In this document: positions 21,331 through 64,000 of the stretch, in pieces
Layout of the letters: each line of letters begins with the position of its first letter
Numbering within the stretch: position 1 is the first letter of the stretch
Source of the DNA: Anseranas semipalmata
Lineage: Eukaryota; Chordata; Aves; Anseriformes; Anseranatidae
Length of the DNA stretch: 64,000 nt
Assembly: GCA_013399115.1 (NCBI GenBank)
Contig: VXAA01006068.1
Span: forward strand, 841,993 to 905,992
Reading direction: 5' to 3'
The notes under the pieces: generated by a model
What the model saw: the letters and a program-made list of their open reading frames with translations, nothing else
What the model was told of the DNA's origin: nothing
Databases searched by the model: none
Made by a program: the position numbers and the translations under genes

Positions 21331-22770
21331 CCAATATTTTCTTAAAACTAATTCAATAAACTTATGTTATTATAAGACATGACCTTGCCTGCACTTAAGA
21401 ACATATCTAAGCAGATAAGACAGGGCTAGTGACTAATTTGTCCACAAACTTTGATAAACATCTGAATTCTGGTCCCAAGACTTTTCTCATTTTTTAAACA
21501 AATACTTTCACAGCCCTGTTCTTACCTTTTTCTGATTTACCTTTGGTCACACATATGATTTTATACTATAAACGAAAAGTTTGGAGAAAATCAGTTGAAG
21601 AAATCTCCATTAAAACAAGACGTTGGTACTGTGACCTTTCCAAAATGACAATTTTCCTCCAGTTATTTGATGGCAAGAACTTTCAGAGTAAATCTCTGTT
21701 GTACAGTAAGATCCGTTTTAGGTGGGATGTCTTCCTGAAGGAATAAAAAATCTTTCAATACACGCAATTATCTAACAGTTATATTGGTGCCAACCATAAG
21801 ATAGTTTCATAAAACAAAATGTCTGTGTTTTCAAGCATTGCCAGAGAGAAGCATCTGCAAGTCAAACTGTTGAAACAACAGCCCCTCACCATATGGTCCA
21901 TTAAGGCAGAACAGCCTGACAGCAAGTAGTAGTCTCTTATGTTTGTAAGGACTTTTTTTGCAGTTGAAAAACACAATATTCATGTGAATCTTACACATTA
22001 AAAAACTCCCTAGGGTTCCCAGATGACAGCCCTTAGTGCTAAGCTCCAAAGCCATGGGTGACCAAGCTGTTGGCATCATTCTTGTGCCTCAGCAGAGGGT
22101 GGCCTTTACGCTTTGGACCAGGCTGAACAGGGCACCCTGCACCAGGCGGGCACAGCCCCTCGCACTAGTCTCGCATGTAAATCCACTCTCCATTTGCTCA
22201 AAGCAGTGATGCAGTCCCAAATCATGTGTGTGCACGCATGCGCCCTTTAAATACCCCAAAAGCATGATAGATAACCAGCAGCAATGCCAATTACTGTGTA
22301 CTTTAACTCCTAACCGGTACATTGCTTAACAATACATATCATTACAGATTTCTGCCAAAACTTAGGCTAAATCAGACTTCAAATCACAAGCAGCATGCAT
22401 TTTTGTCTGCTTTCAAGCTGAGCTGAGAAGGAGATAATTTCTCAAAGATGAGTAAGAAGCATCAGAGCTTTTCTTTGCTTGACACTGTATGCAATAAGGT
22501 AAGAAATGTGATCTCTTGAGAACAGGAGCCATCTGCTCCATTTTAGTCTGTGCTGTACTTAGTACGAGGGAATCCTAGTAGGGTTCCTATGTACTATCGA
22601 AACAGAAATAAAGCCTAACTAGAAGACAGAAGTGGGATACCAGAACAATCTATGGGCTGTATAACTCAGCAAGCTATTCTGCTGCATTATGTAAAATTGT
22701 GCATTTTACATTTGGGGCCTTTGCAAGTGAAGTGAATTGCTTACAAGGAACTATGATGAAAAAGGCAAAG
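21331..22770. other. intergenic spacer between KIF21A and the GH31 gene
   Basis: About 1.4 kb separates the KIF21A polyadenylation site from the GH31 promoter, with both genes on the minus strand. No exon, repeat family or RNA gene was recognised. Confidence 0.65.
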
Positions 22771-22792
22771 AGAAATTGTTCACATTCACATC

Positions 22793-22798
22793 TTTATT
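22793..22798 (-). terminator. distal polyadenylation signal AATAAA (KIF21A)
   Basis: Canonical AATAAA on the minus strand, followed by a GT-rich stretch (GATGTGAATGTGAA) of the kind that serves as the downstream element. Confidence 0.55.
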
Positions 22799-23868
22799 TA
22801 AGTGTTACCTACATAAGCTATAATTTACAGACTTATATTTTCTGGGGGAAAAAAAAAAACATCAGAAAACCTCAACAACCAAACACTGTATCTGAATCTA
22901 CATAATTTTTTAAAATTTGCAGAATTTACAAATTAATATTCAGAGCAGTTGGCTAAATTATACATACTCCCTCAATATCCACACTCTAAGAACTTTAAAA
23001 GTCATACAGGCACATGATAAGATATTTTCTTTATACAACCATCTATTTACATAGCTTTTTCCAGTACACGTGGTTCAGTTCTCAAAGTAACTGCCAAGGT
23101 TTGCAAAACAGTGTATTTAAAATACATTTAGCAGCATATAAAATTAGATAAAAAGGAAAGACATTTTGCTTCAAAAAAAAAAAAAAGTGAGATGATAGAA
23201 ACAAATCCATAAGAAAAATAGATTAAGATACTTTCTGTTATGACATTAAGAACACCTAGTCATTACAGAATATAGGCAAAACACTAATAAAACATACCAA
23301 TTTATGAGCATTTGAGTTCTAGTCCTGAGCACAGAGTATACATAGCTGCACAACTTTGGTCAACAAGGATTATATGCTAACATTAACACAAATCTTACAG
23401 CATTTGTTGTTAGCAGGACACAGTCATATCGGAAAGATCTGTCACTACCAGCTTCCTCCCATCTTTGATTCACTCCACTTCCCTAACAATTGTGTAAGTG
23501 ACCTTTAAACTCCTGAAACGTCTGTCATAATCAAAGGCTTATTAATAGGACATCATCATTCCCCTGCTACCCTAAAATGCAACACGGCTGATCATAATTG
23601 TGAGTGAAATACAGCAGAGCACTTTTCTTTTAAATATATTTCCAGTTATAATTTTAAGATGGTCATTAGAGAAGACTGATTTCCAGTTAATTTAAACTGC
23701 AAGTGTTACATATGCACACAAATTCAGCCATTATACACAGACATACATATGTGATCACGGAGATACAAGAATGCTACTTTTTTTTGTTAAATACAGTACA
23801 TATTTTAAGGACAGCAGGTCTAGTAGAAGAGTTCACTCTTATTTTTCAGTTCATTCCAGTCATCACCA

Positions 23869-23874
23869 TTTATT
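23869..23874 (-). terminator. proximal polyadenylation signal AATAAA (KIF21A)
   Basis: Canonical hexamer about 70 bases after the KIF21A stop codon. If used, it would give a very short 3' UTR. Confidence 0.3.
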
Positions 23875-23944
23875 TAACAAGCATGCAGAAAACTGCATAG
23901 AGTGCACCTCAAATTCATCAATATATTTGTTTTTGCTCATTGTC

Positions 23945-62568
<38,624 letters not shown>

Positions 62569-64000
62569 CTAGCAGAAGAGGCACAGACACAAAATATTCA
62601 CAAACTGAAATGGCAATCCCCCAAACCAATAAGTTGCAATTCCAGATGAAGATGAAACACAAAGTGTAGACAAAGGTATAGATGTTGGGCATGGGTAAAA
62701 CACAACTTCCAAACTCCCGCAGAGAATAAAATAATGCTTAATTGCTCTTAATCTTAGCCTACACAATGTTAATGAGTATCACATTGTTTTAGACCATATT
62801 GCACAACTGTGACAATCAAAATACAAATCTTTGTAAACTACAGAAGTACTCTTTTTGCGTGGAAGTTGCAGTGTACCCAAAATAGCTTTTAGTAAACAAA
62901 GGAAGAACATTGTGTGCAGGTACAATATACATTATAGATATTACTACACTCTCAAGCTGTAACAGAGCCTACCATGCCTACAATCATCTGAAATTTTATG
63001 CATAAGCCTTAAGAGAAAATTTCCTAAATTTGTACTATACCTACTCTTTGGATCAGTTATCTGCTTGGACGTCAAGGGAATGCTAAAAATAGGCGTTGAT
63101 ACAACAACAAAAAGAGTTGAGAAATACTGAATTTTTGCAACAGGATTGCACCTCAAAAAGAAACTTTCCCCAGCAATCAAGATTACATTTTAGTCTATTG
63201 CCATGTTTCTGTTTTTCAGAGTATGGTTCAAAGTTTATTTAAATGCCAAGTACCTTTATATTCTGTCCTCTCTTAAGGACCTGAACTGTGAACTATAACT
63301 GTAATGACAGCTTACCATTTTTTTTTTATTATTATTATTTTTTTAAAAGTGCACAGCTGAGATGCCACATGCAAATGTTAAAATTCGAAAATTGATGGCA
63401 CTCTGCAAATCGTCATGGACCAAATACCAGTCCCACTAGAACTACACATGCAAAACCCAAACAATCCCCAATAGACAGGAAATTGTGATAGAACAGGGCT
63501 AGACGCAATGGGGAGGAGGGGGGGAGTAATGAAAAAACGTGGTTAGGATCACCTAACGTGGATTCCACCTCATCCAACTTCAATTACATAACAGGGTGGC
63601 AAGTTATGTGCTGTCAGTGATCAGGCAGGGTAGCTAGAAATGTGCATCTTCCTCTACTGACACCAAGAGGAGCTCAGATTAGAGACCTTACTCTTTGACA
63701 AATCCAGTACTCAGTGCAGTGACAAGAAATGTTCAGTAGATTTGAGAAACGACTCAAATCTAAAAGTCACTTTTAAAACAGAGCTCTACTCTGAAGAGCA
63801 CCAGCTAAGTACTGCAGTGCTTCTGCACACACATAATTTTTTGTTTTTACTGTTTTTTAAACTCATCGGTGCTGCATGGCTCCTTCTGCCCTACTCATCA
63901 CCAGTGAAACCAAATCCAGCTACAGGTGACCATGAGCAAGGCAGAGGGCATTCACTTGGATCCGCTGAATCCATGCAGCAGCCTGGAGTCTGGAAGTAAA
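62569..64000 (-). other. KIF21A intron, upstream part
   Basis: 1.4 kb to the window edge. No exon with kinesin resemblance was found, so the Lys-rich coiled-coil exon expected next lies further upstream. Confidence 0.7.

Larger units (their letters stand above)
22775..23944 (-). other. KIF21A 3' UTR
   Basis: AT-rich sequence from the stop codon to about 20 bases after the distal AATAAA, roughly 1.17 kb. A proximal AATAAA also exists at 23869-23874. The 3' end is inferred from the signal; no transcript evidence is available. Confidence 0.6.

Overview
This is a stretch of vertebrate, almost certainly bird, nuclear DNA. The evidence is spliced genes with GT-AG introns, several CR1 LINE copies ending in the ATTCTATGATTCTATG-type tail typical of birds, degraded CR1 reverse-transcriptase fragments, AT-rich introns with microsatellites, and two assembly gaps (25025-25083 and 48144-48185). 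Both recognisable genes lie on the minus strand, so they read from high to low coordinates. No bacterial, CRISPR, tRNA or rRNA feature was seen.

KIF21A (kinesin family member 21A) fills about 22.8-62.6 kb and continues upstream, beyond position 64000. I placed 25 exons (62568 down to 23945) by reading frame, splice signals and family resemblance. All exon phases fit together into one open frame of 1,100 codons plus stop. They encode the acidic segment, the coiled-coil stalk with the autoinhibitory segment affected in human CFEOM1, the KANK-binding segment, a Ser-rich linker, and a complete seven-bladed WD40 domain. The motor domain is outside the window. A distal polyadenylation signal lies at 22793-22798.

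About 1.5 kb downstream of KIF21A, on the same strand, starts a glycoside hydrolase family 31 alpha-glucosidase gene (21239 down to at least 5507). Seven exons join in frame for 302 codons: a signal peptide, a P-type trefoil domain and the N-terminal beta-sandwich region. It resembles both lysosomal acid alpha-glucosidase (GAA) and the intestinal maltases (MGAM, SI). It lacks the membrane anchor of MGAM/SI and the long propeptide of GAA. The catalytic barrel exons are not in the window.

The rest is intron and intergenic sequence. It holds CR1 copies (11.96-12.34, 13.42-13.90, 18.43-18.53, 27.49-29.78 and 43.65-44.38 kb), one of them with a second CR1 tail nested inside. There is also a hAT-like short DNA transposon with a recognisable decayed target duplication (25744-25940), a long imperfect palindromic element (about 44600-44840), a CA/TA microsatellite and long homopolymers. 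No wholly new biological system was found. The most interesting items are the short-N-terminus trefoil-GH31 gene with a displaced trefoil cysteine, the 21-nt KIF21A microexon, and the two small DNA-transposon-like elements.
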